64,000 bases of DNA. Source: Cyprinodon diabolis. Taxonomy: Eukaryota; Chordata; Actinopteri; Cyprinodontiformes; Cyprinodontidae. The notes beneath the pieces were generated by a model. That model searched no databases. It saw only the letters and a list, made by a program, of their open reading frames with translations, and was not told the DNA's origin. A program made the position numbers and the translations under genes. The stretch's first letter is position 1. Each line of letters opens with the position of its first letter. Positions 1-10,740 of the stretch are shown in pieces. The stretch covers positions 9,704,217-9,768,216 of the forward strand of contig CM060080.1 of the NCBI GenBank assembly GCA_030533445.1, given 5' to 3'.

Positions 1-811
1 AAATTTACTCAAGTAAAAGTACAAAATTACTTAATTTAAAATGTAATTTGAGTAACAGTTACTTAGTAACTTTGAGTTATTTAATGCAAAAAAGGATGAG
101 TCATGAATCGAATTGACCACAAGGTGTTTTAATCGATTTCAAGGCGTATTTCAGTGGACATCCATACTTGCAAAAGATCAGCTGGGCTACACAACATACT
201 TCCTCATAGCACAAGGACAGTCACAACCTGTACCATAAAGTGCAAACAATTTTCAATCCTACTGTCCAACAGACAACACCATGATAGGAATAAAGAAATT
301 TAAACTACATTTTAAAGTTTTCAAAATGCACACAAAATTAAATGCCCAAAAGATACCAGAAATCAAACTAAAATGCAAAAGGATCCCACTGTAATTAACA
401 AGCTCCTCATTTAATGATTTTAACTGACACTTGTTTTACTTTAATAGTGATTTTTAACTGTCACTTATTTTTACATCAATTGTTTATATGCTTGAATTGT
501 GTAAATAAAGTGCTGTTAAAAGTCAAAAGTCTTCTTCTATTTCTTAATGGTGATTAAGTGTCGGTTCTGTAACACAGGGGTTTAAATTTCCAGCCGCATT
601 TAATTTTTTGATCATCAGTATTTTTTTTTTTTTACTCAGTAACGTGAGGGGGTTTTAAATGTAGTGAAGTAAAACTACTTACGCTAAAATTTACTCGACT
701 AAAAGTAAAAATTACATATTTCAAAAACTACTCCAAAAATTACAAATTACTCATATAAAGTACGCAATTACAGTAACGTGAGTAAATGTAATTCGTTACT
801 TTCCACCCCTG
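1..811. mobile_element. hAT-like non-autonomous DNA element, one end only
   Basis: The end GTTACTTTCCACCCCTG at 795-811 is the inverted form of a CAGGGGTGG hAT-type terminus. Next to it lie the CTCAAGTAAAAGTA / GTAACTGAGTTAC-like motifs typical of abundant fish hAT repeats. The same motif set opens the window at 1-60, so the repeat probably continues upstream and its other end is not visible. The middle (about 110-640) is AT-rich with no open frame and may include a further insertion. The 8-bp duplication cannot be checked because the left flank is missing. Confidence 0.55.
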
Positions 812-1773
812 CATTTTAGTTTAGACTGCACGTCTCCCTTGTGCAAAAAATGCACAGAAACACATCTGTGTCAGGAGTTGAACATGCATCTAGATGGCTT
901 TTGGGAAACAGAAAAACTATTTATTTTTATTCAATAGTGGCTTTCTTCTTTCCCCTTCTTAGTCGGGGTCTGATCTGTGTCCGGTCAACACATTCTCCCA
1001 CCCAAGCGACAGATTTTTGTGTAGGTCCTGCAGGGTTACCATGCATCTCTTGTTTTTTTTTTTCTTCCTTCTATTAATTTGCATTGGTTTGAACGGGGTA
1101 CAAGCCACACTTTAATGCTTCACCTCCTACATCAAAATCAAGACAATATATTATAACTACTCGATGAAATACTTGTAGTTTGGAAGTTTTAACATTAGAG
1201 CATTTAAAAATGTGCATTAAGGAAGCCAGTTTATTCAAGACACTAAACATCTTTTGATCTCATTGTGCTGCTTCTTCAGTATCCCGACAGCAGCTTGTAC
1301 CAAAAAGAAAAAAAAAAAGAAAAAAGAAAAACTACCTGATCGGTAGTCTGATTGTCTGGTCCGAGTCTTTTTTTTTTTTTTTGAACCCATAGAGTATGTA
1401 AGTCTGCCATGGCTACTGTGGTGCTCCTGTGGGATTTTTTCGCTCTGAAATAGACTGCACCATCCCGCTGACCAACAGCTGGTGGTCAGATTTTTAAGGA
1501 TGCAGCTGGAAGAATTAACATGAGAGCAGTGGTTCCAACAAAGAGTCAGGGAGAGGCTTTGGTAAAGGAATGGTCAAACATACGATACGGGATGGATTAG
1601 GGGCAAAATCTCCATTGAGCAAAGGGGAACCCACCCAAAAACCACACCCTAGCTCTGTGTCTTTTCAGGGACATCTTAAGTTTACAGAATCTGAGCTGGT
1701 CACTGGTTTTGAATTAGTTAACTGCATTTATTTGTGTAAGACCACTCAGTCTTTGACCTTATGTTGGCTTTCA
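812..1773. other. kif6 intron sequence, nothing recognised
   Basis: AT-rich spacer with several A and T homopolymers (for example around 1301-1330 and 1367-1381). The short open frames here show no domain or splice support. Confidence 0.6.
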
Positions 1774-1778
1774 GTGAC

Positions 1779-2118
1779 TGTAGGAGCCAATTATCCTTTG
1801 GTGTTTGTCGCCACCAGGGGGCGTATTTAATTTTGAGTTCTGAGTGTTTGATGAGGGGATGGGTTATTTAAGGTCAACCATCAATTCTGTTCAGGTGTGG
1901 TTAATAGGCTGAGGCAAACAGTTTTCTACTGTGCTTGGTTGAATTTATGTGGATCTTGAAGGAAACAGTAAGATAATGGACTTTGTGCTGAAAATAAATG
2001 ACTTTGTTTTATGTCAAACGGAAGATCGGCATTCTAAATCTTAATTGAGCGCACGTAAAACCAATGCCTTCCAATAGAAACCACCAGTAGCCTAAAATAT
2101 AGGATTTTAGCCGCTACA
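1779..2118 (+). mobile_element. Solo LTR of an LTR retrotransposon
   Basis: A 340-bp segment begins TGTAGGAGCC and ends GCCGCTACA. It therefore has TG...CA termini, and it is flanked on both sides by the same 5 bases, GTGAC (1774-1778 and 2119-2123). A TTATTTAAGG TATA-like box near 1863 and an AATAAA signal near 1995 suggest + orientation. No gag or pol sequence is attached, so this looks like the product of LTR-LTR recombination. The family is not identified. Confidence 0.75.
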
Positions 2119-2123
2119 GTGAC

Positions 2124-3043
2124 CATTATCTTCCTAGCACCCTTGTGTGAGGATCACTGCTGAGTTGCTGGTTTGCAGGACACATTTTTTACAAGCTAAG
2201 TGTTGTCAGTAGAGTGCATTTACTATATTTCATTTGAATCATATGTAAAAGTTCACAAACTAGCACATCGTGTATAAAACGATCTCAAAAGCTTTTAATA
2301 TCTGACATAGCTATGTTTCATCAATTTTATAAAAACCCTAAGAGATTGGCGCAACAAATTTATCAAAACATGGTTGTTAGTCCTAACTTAGAAGCTGGAC
2401 ATTACTTTAAGGAGTCAAAACAGCCACAGCTGAGGTGGGCTCTTATACTGTCTTTCTCTGTAATTATTGATGATGCACGTCACAAATCTGGCTTTTAGAA
2501 AAATAATATGTCTGTAATTTCCCCCATCTGGGGGATAGGAAATAGAAAAACAAGCAGAAGCTGCTCTGATCATATGAGAAAAAAAAAGCCCCCTAATCAT
2601 CCCTGCAACATGGTAATGGCAACGTCATGCTAGGTTAATCGATTCTTTCACCGGGGACAAGTATGATAAGGTTGATACATTTACAATATCAAAGAGCTTA
2701 TTGATGAAATTGATAAATGCTGCCATTTTTTTGAGGGAATATTTTAAAAACTCACATTTCACATTTCAAAATAATATGCAAAATTTTCATGTTTGATCTC
2801 ATACACTTTCGACATAGATTCAAATTTTTATCAGTCAAATGTAAAAACATTCCAGGCATGTCAATCCTTTGGTGTGGCACTCTATGAAGGAGCATAAAAC
2901 TCTGGTTGTATTTTATGCTTTCGAGTTTGAAAGACAAATAAGCATGACAGATGAGCCTCTTATGGAAGCATTTGTTTGTCTTTTATTTATTTTACCCCTA
3001 CATACCCCTGTATGACCTCATGCTGTGTCCTCATTTTTTTTAG
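2124..3043. other. kif6 intron, 3' part
   Basis: AT-rich intron ending in a T-rich tract and the acceptor TTTTTTTTAG just before the first exon. No repeat family or gene recognised. Confidence 0.6.
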
Positions 3044-3147
3044 CTTATAGCGCGTTTAAAGCGAGAAATCCTGTGCCTGAAGGATGAGCTGGCGATGGTG
3101 ACAGGAGATCAGCGAAATGAGCCGCTAACTGCAGATGAGATCCAAAG
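3044..3147 (+). CDS. kif6: Kinesin family member 6 (Kif6), exon A: neck/stalk start
   Basis: This exon encodes LIARLKREILCLKDELAMVT followed by GDQRNEPLTADEIQ. It matches the post-motor segment of KIF6, where vertebrate proteins carry a KDELAMVTG motif directly after the kinesin motor domain. It opens in phase 0 after a T-rich acceptor and closes with two bases of an Arg codon before the donor GTATGC. KIF6 is a kinesin-9 family microtubule motor linked to motile cilia; zebrafish kif6 mutants develop scoliosis. The heptad-like L/I spacing suggests the start of a coiled coil. The motor domain itself would lie upstream of the window. Identification rests on recall of the family motif plus continuity with the next nine exons, and I consider it firm. 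Confidence 0.93.
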
Positions 3148-3984
3148 GTATGCCGCCTCTGATTGTTACCGTAAGTCTTCTTTTTTTCTTTCTTTTAACT
3201 TTTCTGGGAAATAAAGAGTACATAAAGGGTTGAAGAAAACAATAAAACTAAAAAAAAAAAAATTTGAGACTATTTCTCAAAGTTAAATCAGTATAAGAGT
3301 GTCTAAAATGCTCATTTAAATCCAGGGAAGTTGGACCTACTGTAAAGGGAAAAAAAATCAAATACAGATAAGATTTTGTCAGGAATGCAAAAAGATAAAA
3401 TTACATCCGCTCTAACTTTCTTATCATAAAGGGTTAATCTCCAAACATAAACCTTGGATTTAAAGTTTATGCTTTTATCTAAAAAATTTGATTGAAAATC
3501 GACTGAACAATCATCAAAGGGTAGAATTTTGATTCTGAAATGTGTTGGAATCCTGAAAGCTTAAGCAATTTATCATTTCTAAAATGTTTTTGTTGCTTTT
3601 AAAGGGGCAATCCTGTTTTTCTGATATGTATTCGACAGCACTCAGTTAAGGTCTCACCAATGTTTGAACAAGACAGATGAAAATAATAGAAGTTTCATTA
3701 AATACTGGGAAAATGTTCCCTCTAGAGGGGGGCCGTGTTTCCTGTTGACTCGACCCCCTAAGTTTACTTTTAATGGTTTCCTCCTTGCTGTGGTGACTCT
3801 GCCCTATTTCTACCCATTAGGGGTCCATCCTTGTCTGGAAACCTGCAATGATGACTGTTGAAGCCCTGTTTAGCAGCAGTGGTGAAATATTAGTTTCTGC
3901 TACTTGGTTACTTTTATGGCCTGTATTTTCCCATGAGCTAATCAGGAGCAAATTGTGCCTAAAGTGCCACATTGTTTGTATCAA
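3148..3984. other. kif6 intron, nothing recognised
   Basis: AT-rich with A-runs near 3250. An open frame at 3664-3861 has no domain resemblance. Confidence 0.55.
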
Positions 3985-4608
3985 ACAAAATGAATACTTA
4001 TTTAAATTATTCTCTCATTGTTGATGTGCTAAAGACCTTCTATGACTCTGTTGTGGCATCAGCCATCTTGTATGGAGCTGTCTGTTGGAGCAATAGCCTA
4101 TCTGTAGCTGAGAGAAAGCTGCTGGATAAGCTGATCAGGAAGGCCAGCTATGTGATTGGATGCCCTCTAGACTGAGTGCAGGAGGTGGGAAAGAAAAGGA
4201 TCCTAATTAAATTAAATCCTTCTCTATAACCATCACTGTTCCCAACAACCTCAATAAGTTGTTACATTCAGGCTGATTTTGCACAGTTTCTATCTTGGTC
4301 AGTTAAATAACATGCTGTTGTCATTTTGCACATCTCTGGTGTTAATTCTATTTTCAAATATCCATTACTATAAAAATGTCTATAGCTGTATATTAGGTAT
4401 TTATTTTTCAGGTGCAAAGTTTAATATTGTTAAAACACAGTACTGTATTTCATTTGTTTATTTTTTTTTTCTAAATCTTCACTATTATGTTATTCTTATA
4501 CACTTTTCTAAGGTCCATATTTATTCAACCATTTTTTCTATAATCTTTTTGCTGCTGTAACACCAGTTTCCCCATTGTGGGACAATACAGGAATTTTCTA
4601 TTCTATAA
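3985..4608 (+). mobile_element. LINE (non-LTR retrotransposon) 3' end
   Basis: Residues read from about 4030 (LKTFYDSVVASAILYGAVCW, then KLIRKASYVIGCPLD) match the C-terminal tail that follows the reverse transcriptase in L2/Rex1-type fish LINEs. The frame stops at 4173. An untranslated stretch follows, ending in the family's 3' signature CCCCATTGTGGGACAATA and a TTCTATTCTATA repeat tail (4570-4608). The element is 5'-truncated, as most genomic LINE copies are. A second, reversed copy of the same 3' signature sits at 8787-8833. I cannot name the family with confidence. Confidence 0.75.
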
Positions 4609-5383
4609 TATTTTTGGTCAACCTCCTCTGTATAGTGAGATAAAATAGAGACCATTCTATCATTTCTGATAGATCAATATAAACTAGAACATAATTGTGT
4701 GAAAGAAATACAATATATGCTTTTTGAAAGTTCTACAAAGAATATATTTCCAAGTTATGTCTTACATCTGTATTCCTCCTATCAATGTAAGTCAGAGCAG
4801 CTGTTCTCCTATATATTTATTAACTTATGTCCTTATTTAATCAACTTTTTTGTAATTTTTTCATCTGTTTATTTTGTCCAAAGTAGTGTGATGCTCTGTA
4901 AGAATTTGATGTCAGCTAAGCATTTTTTTTGTTTGTTTTGCGCTTGATGGCATCAAAGAGCATTTTTCAAGATCATATTTTGTGTCACAAAACCAGAAAG
5001 TCTCAGAGGAACCTTAAACAATTTCAGTAGGTTTGCATTAGGTTGTCTGTCGTGTAAACCGCGCCTGTTTCTACAAGGACATGTAACAGATTATAAGGAA
5101 CCGCACGTTGTCACACCTCTATTTGATCCATCTGGACGGCTGCCTTCCGGCCTTTTCCAGTGGCCGAGTCCACATGTCTGGACGCAGTGTTTGGACTATC
5201 GTTAAGCGATAGTTTATCAACAGACTGCTCCAGTGAAGCTGAAACTCACGTTGATGTAAATAGTTTTCTTTGACGGGACCCACATTTGAAACTGCAGAGA
5301 TGCATTAACCATTTGGGTTCCTGTTAAGGGAATGTGATGGTGTCATGGAAGTCTGTGTTTATTATCATGTCCTCACTTTTTAG
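4609..5383. other. kif6 intron, nothing recognised
   Basis: Intron remainder ending in the acceptor CTCACTTTTTAG. No mobile-element termini seen. Confidence 0.55.
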
Positions 5384-5489
5384 GTTGGATGAGTTACTCA
5401 AGGCCTTTCTAAATGACCCAGATCCAGATGTGATCCTGTCTCTGGGACCTGACATGAGAAAGATACAGCACTGTTTCTTTCTGCTTAAG
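5384..5489 (+). CDS. kif6: Kif6, exon B
   Basis: It completes the split Arg codon and encodes LDELLKAFLNDPDPDVILSL, then GPDMRKIQHCFFLLK. The DMRK-hydrophobic-HCF motif is characteristic of the KIF6 stalk. Acceptor TTTTTAG and donor GTAAAG flank it. It enters in phase 2 and leaves in phase 0, which fits the next exon. It is acidic in the middle, with hydrophobic residues spaced for a helix. No lesion seen. Confidence 0.93.
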
Positions 5490-5661
5490 GTAAAGTAGTC
5501 AGCACTACCTTTGCTTATAAAGCGACTTCAGGAATGTCTTCCTGTCTAACCTGTTATTTGAATCTGATCTTGTTATCCATGCATCATTTCCTATGTTTTT
5601 GTTTTACTGTCTTGTCACTGTCACCCTTCGATGATTTACACGCTATGACTATAGGGTTCCA

Positions 5662-7045
5662 CCATGGGCGTAGGTTTGCATAGGGACCATAGGGACATGT
5701 CCCTACCAAAATTTTGGAAGGACCTATTTGTCCCTACCAATAATTGGATGTAAACAACATGTTTATAATTTACTATACAGCAGCCGCTTCTTTTCCTCTC
5801 GCAGCTTCTCTGCCTGGTAGCTGCAGCTGCCTGCTCTTTCCTTTCCCTTGTACATAGCAGCGCATCAACTGTGCTGCGCGGTTTAACTATCTGATTATTC
5901 TGCCTTAAGTTCCGCCTTCTCTCTTTCTGATTGCGTGTTTTCTAGTCTGTATGTGCGCGCGCGCGGGTGCTTGGAAAATAAATTAATATTGGGCTACGAA
6001 AGTAGTCCAAATTTTAAAAAAATATTATCTACGCTAAAACAGGCGAAAGCTTCAGACTGGAGTTCTGTAAAGAAGCAGGAGAGAGTTTTATTGATTTGTG
6101 GAACTTGAGAAATGTAAGTTAACAACGTTAGGATTTATTTTATTTTATCTTTTAATCAGATAGCCAAAGGCTCCTTAAAGAAGATCTTTTATTAAATGAA
6201 ACCAGGTGAAACAGAAACGTTTAAACGTTTCCTTTGGAGGAGTTCTGGATGGAGAATATTGACAGACAAAAACTTTTTTTTTTACTTCTTAAATGCTAAT
6301 ATTTTTTTACAATCTTGGTATAATTCCTGCTCTAAGTGGGTCGCTCTGTCGGCTAAAGGCACATTTTAGTGGCCCTATACTCCAGTTTACGATTAATCAA
6401 TTACTAAATTAGTTCATGATAATTTAAATAATTTGTTAATATGATTGTTTCAGCCATAGATAAAATACATGAAATTAGCTACACAGAGTAATTACAGCCC
6501 AGATGTACAACTTCTAATATTAATATTTTAAATGCTCAGTGTCACTTCCTCTTATAGTTCCAGTGCACATGTAAATACAATACATTTATTTGCCGTCCCT
6601 TGAATGTATTATTTTGCATGATCCAGAGAGAGCATATTAGATAAAAAAAAATAAGAGTGGGTTTTACCTCTGTTTACCTCTGCACAATTCTATATCTTCA
6701 GAAGAAAACACAGGATAAATCCACATATTATAGACTATATTTGGCTAAACAGACACTGTCTTAGTCGCAGGTAAATTTAAATGCAATCCTTTTCAAAGTG
6801 GAAAAAGTCCTAATTCCACATTCATCAGAGCCAGTGATGCTTTAAATATTGATAAACAGCATCTAGTGCATGTAGTGCTTATAAGATTTGTATTAATGTA
6901 GCAAGAAATGCTGCTGTTCTCTTTAAACAAAATGAGCCCTGAAGCTCACATTAAGCATAAAAAAGAGCATGCATATTTTTTGCAAAGGACCAATGAAACT
7001 GAAGAATAGTGTCCCTACCAAAGTTGAAATCAGACCTACGCCCTT
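5662..7045. mobile_element. Non-autonomous DNA transposon (hAT-like), about 1.4 kb
   Basis: The two ends carry GGGCGTAGGTTTG (from 5666) and its inverted partner CAGACCTACGCCC (7031-7043). Adjacent GGGACATGTCCCTACCAAA and GTCCCTACCAAAG motifs lie inside the ends. The flanks GGGTTCCA(C) at 5654-5662 and 7046-7054 are identical, which gives an 8-9 bp target duplication as expected for hAT elements. No transposase frame survives inside. The outermost base on each side is uncertain by one or two. Confidence 0.72.
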
Positions 7046-7278
7046 GGGTTCCACTGAAGGACACTTTCATTTGTGGCTGTTTCATTCAACAAAAAAAAAA
7101 AAAAAAAGTTATAGTGGTAATGTCTTACTCTTACTGCATGATAAAACTGAAATGATTTATTCAACTTATACATTAACTGAGAGGTGCAAATGCTCTGCAA
7201 TTGCATAAATAAAGCCAGTACTGCAAACATGAAAATTAGCAAGGACAACCATTAGACAAACAAAAACACATAAGAAAT

Positions 7279-7632
7279 CCATCTATCCATCCATCTTCTT
7301 CCGCTTATCTGGGGTTGGGTAGCTGCTTCAGTAGGGAGGCCCAGAGGTCCCTCTGCCCAGCCACTTCGGCCAGCTCCTCCAGGGGAATCTCAAGGCGCTC
7401 CCAGGCCAGCCGAGAAACATAGTCCCTCCAGCGTGCCTGAGCCACCTCAAATGGCTCCTTTTGAGGGGCGGTTTTACTCCGAGTCCTCCCTGGATGATCC
7501 TAAGGGAGAGCCCAGACACACTACCGGGAAAACTAATTTCAGCGGCTTTTATCTGGGATCTGGTTCTTTCAGTCATGACCCAAAGCTCATGACCATAGAT
7601 GAGAGTAGGAACGCAGTATCTATATAATCCAT
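7279..7632 (-). mobile_element. 5'-truncated LINE insertion with target-site duplication
   Basis: Read on the minus strand, this encodes the end of a LINE ORF2-like protein. Segments such as LIYGHELWVMTERTRSQIKA and HLRWLRHAG, then a WxxWLGRGTSGPP tail, are hallmarks of fish LINE C-termini. It ends in a CCATCTATCCATCCATC (GATG-type) tail at 7279-7295. The 9-base flank ATAAGAAAT is duplicated at 7270-7278 and 7633-7641, so the boundaries are well fixed. The insertion splits an older dispersed repeat (about 7245-7790). Confidence 0.82.
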
Positions 7633-7641
7633 ATAAGAAAT

Positions 7642-8786
7642 GCAAAAGGAAAAAAATGCTGAAAGTAGCAAAAAACAACTGCAAGTAAAGAAAAGCTGCT
7701 CCTGAAAAAAAGAGTGCTCCAGACCACTAGAGGGAGATGAACCTATGCAGCCTTCGTCAACCATAACCTTCTCTATCCAAAAGGGATAATGTCTCCCTTT
7801 AATTATTCTCTAAAAGATAAAGTGCTTTTAAAATAGCTAAATGTTTAACCATAATATTCTTTTAAACTTAAAATTCCACCATTTAAAAACCTCTGAGGGA
7901 CTCATAGGTATAGTATAATTTCTCTATGAGCTGCAAAACAGTATATACATCCTTAGATTTACACTATAATAATTTACTTCATCAGCTAATGTTATAGCAA
8001 AAAAGAGACATCATATGATTACTATCTATGAGGAAACTTTAGAGATGTAGTATCTGAGACCATAATGAGCTTTAGTTTTTAAGCTGAAGTCCTGTTGGAT
8101 AATGACAAAGGGTCAATTGTGAAGTGGTTCAGTGTCATAAACCATTCTGTCATTCTGCAACAAACTGAATGCTATATTCTTTGCATGACAATTATAAACA
8201 TGTCACAACTGACTTTTAAGCTTCCACCACCAAAGGATGAGCTTATTTTCTTTATTTTAACAAAGTATGTCATCTGTTGTCATATTGACAGGTACAGATA
8301 AAGTAATTTCTACTAAAAGATCACAGGACTTCACTTCAAACGATCTGGAGGAACCTTTAAGCATCTGCTCTGTTAGTGTTTGTTTTCAGTTACTGTTTTA
8401 AGGACCAGGGCTGCATGATATTAAGAAAACCCAACATTTTTTTTACCATTGATTTAAAATTGCACAGACGGCATTCGTCATCAATAACCCACATTTCCTT
8501 ACGACTTTATCATCTCAGTCAGTAGTAGTAGTAGTCATCAAAGAGTGCAGAAATCTGTCCTGCTGCTATGATTGACATTGAAGGACCCTCTGTCCTGCAA
8601 TGAAATGAAACCTATGCAATTTTATACATCTCAACGACACCAAGAACAGATAAGACAATATTTTTCTCTTGGTTTTCACCAGTTCTATAAAGACTGGGTT
8701 TTAACCTCTTGGCAAATCACCAATAATGACCAGCAGAGAGTAAAAGTTTCAAATTCCCATGAAGAGATGGGGGTCAGTGCTAATAG
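7642..8786. other. Intron with a weak dispersed repeat (7650-7790)
   Basis: Bases about 7660-7735 (CAAAAAACAACTGCAAGT, AAAGCTGC, ACCACTAGAGGGA) resemble 27310-27395 (same blocks with CCTCTAGTGGGA), so a low-copy repeat is shared by two introns. The rest has no recognisable content apart from a short AGT trinucleotide run near 8521. Confidence 0.45.
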
Positions 8787-8833
8787 AATAGAAAAGAATA
8801 GAAAATCCCTTTATTGTCCCACAATGGGGAAAT
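8787..8833 (-). mobile_element. LINE 3' tail fragment, reversed
   Basis: TAGAATAGAAAAGAATAGAA followed by ATTGTCCCACAATGGGGAAA is the reverse complement of the 3' signature and pentamer tail seen at 4570-4608. Only this tail is clearly recognisable, which implies a very short 5'-truncated copy. Confidence 0.65.
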
Positions 8834-9649
8834 TATGGAGCTGGAACTTATTCGTAAAATATATTCATTGCGTCTGTATCTCAGAAGATCAATTTGTTGC
8901 AAACCTGCATGTATTTGTTGATGAACAGTTGTTTGATATCTCCTCTAAGTGATAAATAAGTGAAGCTAACCTCCAACTCAAAAACAAGTTAATAACCAAT
9001 TATTTAGAAAAGCATCATGAATTGTGGTTTTCACTTAGAAATTATTCTGCATTTTCCATGATTCAAAACATCCGCATTTGTACAAAACAGCAAAGTTATA
9101 TGTTTCACTAAAGATTTTTTTTTATGAAATTATTTATACTGTTATGGCGTCTAGATAGACTGTTTGGGTGAGATTGTCAGTATTGTTTTTTTTGCTCAAA
9201 ATTTGATTTGTCCTTTGACAAACAGAAAGTGCTTTTCAGTCGCTGTTGATAGAAAGAAGTCTGAGAGGTTCACCCTGCTTGGGGTAGAGCTGAAGCATCC
9301 ACCAGATGTAGTGCCAGAGCCCACTTTAACGTCTGTTTATGTCTCCTGCAGTTTGTTATGATCTGCAAACTCTACCTCCTGTTCAGTTTAAATTTCTGCA
9401 AGCATCACCTCTGCTCAGTTCCACCCGTCCTGCTGAAGGATGTCTGGTTTAAATCCCATTTCTCTCTTCTTTGTTTTGGATTAATTTTCATTGCCCAACT
9501 TTTAACTTCTCCCTGTTTCAGGATAAAAACGGATGCACAATTTTCTCTTTCTAAAGATTGCTTGTGTTCATGTGCAGTGTAGCTAAAGACCAAAAATCAA
9601 AACCAATTTCCAATTACAGCTCATTTATGCTCCTAAAAAAACTATAAAA
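8834..9649. other. kif6 intron, nothing recognised
   Basis: AT-rich spacer. Open frames are short and unsupported. Confidence 0.5.
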
Positions 9650-9960
9650 ACTGCCAGAAATGTTTCACATTTTCTTTTCACTGCACAACTACAAACTTCA
9701 ATATATTTTATTATGATTTTGTAGGAATTACCCAAAAAAAATAGCTCATTGTTGTCTGAAAAAAAGGGCTGAATTATATATATATATATCTCTGCTGTAA
9801 AAACCTTAACAGTGTATTGTAAAATCCATTTCCATCCTACCTACACATCTACAGGTAGGTAGATGTGCAGGCTGGGTAAGGAGCGCATTGATCAGAGAAG
9901 CTGCTGTAATCTGGGATTTCGACAGCTGATAAATGAAGAATATCAGTTTGAAAAAAAAAA
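9650..9960 (+). mobile_element. Decayed Tc1/mariner fragment
   Basis: CACAACTACAAACTTCAATATATTTTATT near 9683 and GCTGGGTAAGGAGCGCATTGATCAGAGAAGC near 9871 (both quoted only in part by position) resemble the terminal repeat and the transposase region of fish Tc1-type elements. A similar block occurs at 48440-48475. There is no usable frame and the borders are approximate. Confidence 0.4.
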
Positions 9961-10160
9961 TAGAGTGTCTGCTTAAGCACAAGCAATTAAGGGGTCCCAG
10001 CAGCTTTGTGGTTGACAAGGCTCTGGTCAAATGTGGGAAAAAGAGACTGCACATGTCACTCTGTATGTTGGTGAGGGCGTAATGCGGTGGGGATGTTCCT
10101 GACCTTCTAAGCATTGAGTGTTACTGAAACTCAGGATTATTGGAAGAGAACCAGTTAGAG

Positions 10161-10235
10161 CAGGCATCCCCAACCTCGGTCCTCGAGACCCGCTGTCCTG
10201 CAGGTTTTAGAGGTTTCCTTGCTCCAGCACATTAA
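10161..10235. mobile_element. Relic of a hAT-type MITE end
   Basis: CAGGCATCCCCAACCTCGGT then CCTCGAG...CTGTCCTGCAGGTTTTAGAGG matches the left arm of the complete MITE at 30989-31153. No right arm is found. Confidence 0.6.
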
Positions 10236-10576
10236 GATACTCTTTACTTCTCTTTAGGCTATTTTACTTTATTTAGTCATTTTATATAGTATAAATAAAT
10301 TGCAATGATATCTACTTTAATTTTGTTTCTACTTTATTTAGATCGGGTAGCAAGAAATACAGTAAAGCTTTGCTTGTAGTATGTCAATGTCAATCTAACA
10401 AATGTCAATATTATTACTTTTGCAAAATAGTTTCATTTTAAATTCAAACCTTATTTTCCTCAATTGTTGAAAGGACAAGCTTTAATAGTAGTTTGTTTTC
10501 TGAGCATTTCGTTTGGACAGTGAGATAACTCAGTAAAACATGGGTATTCCTATGTTGTTATTTTTTTTTTCTACAG
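10236..10576. other. kif6 intron end
   Basis: AT-rich; ends in a T-run and acceptor TTTTTTTTCTACAG. Confidence 0.6.
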
Positions 10577-10730
10577 TCAATGATTTTGGAGAAAAAAGGT
10601 GACAAGAATGAACTCGGTGATCGACAACAGCCACCGACAGGAAGAACAGAGAACTCTCAACCCGGCAGTGTGAGCGCAGCAGAGATGGCCAGACTGAGTG
10701 AAATAATTAAGCAACGTGACAATGAGATCA
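10577..10730 (+). CDS. kif6: Kif6, exon C (5' of the U12-type intron)
   Basis: It encodes SMILEKKGDKNELGDRQQPP, a low-complexity S/P/G-rich linker, and then MARLSEIIKQRDNEI. The last motif (IxKQRDNEI) is strongly conserved in KIF6. It enters in phase 0 and leaves after the first base of a codon that is completed by GT at 24864. The linker is the variable part of the protein. The conserved end fixes the frame. The donor after it is GTATCCTTTG rather than a normal GTRAGT; see the splice-site entry. Confidence 0.92.
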
Positions 10731-10740
10731 GTATCCTTTG
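10731..10740 (+). promoter_or_regulatory. kif6: U12-type (minor spliceosome) 5' splice site
   Basis: The donor reads GTATCCTTTG, a perfect match to the GT-AG class of the U12 consensus RTATCCTTT. It is a poor match to the U2-type donor. The partner branch-point motif is at 24844-24852. Confidence 0.85.

Noticed and set aside
8572..8952. Plus-strand open frame of 126 codons
   Set aside because: It runs across the reversed LINE tail at 8787-8833, so it cannot be an ancient coding sequence.
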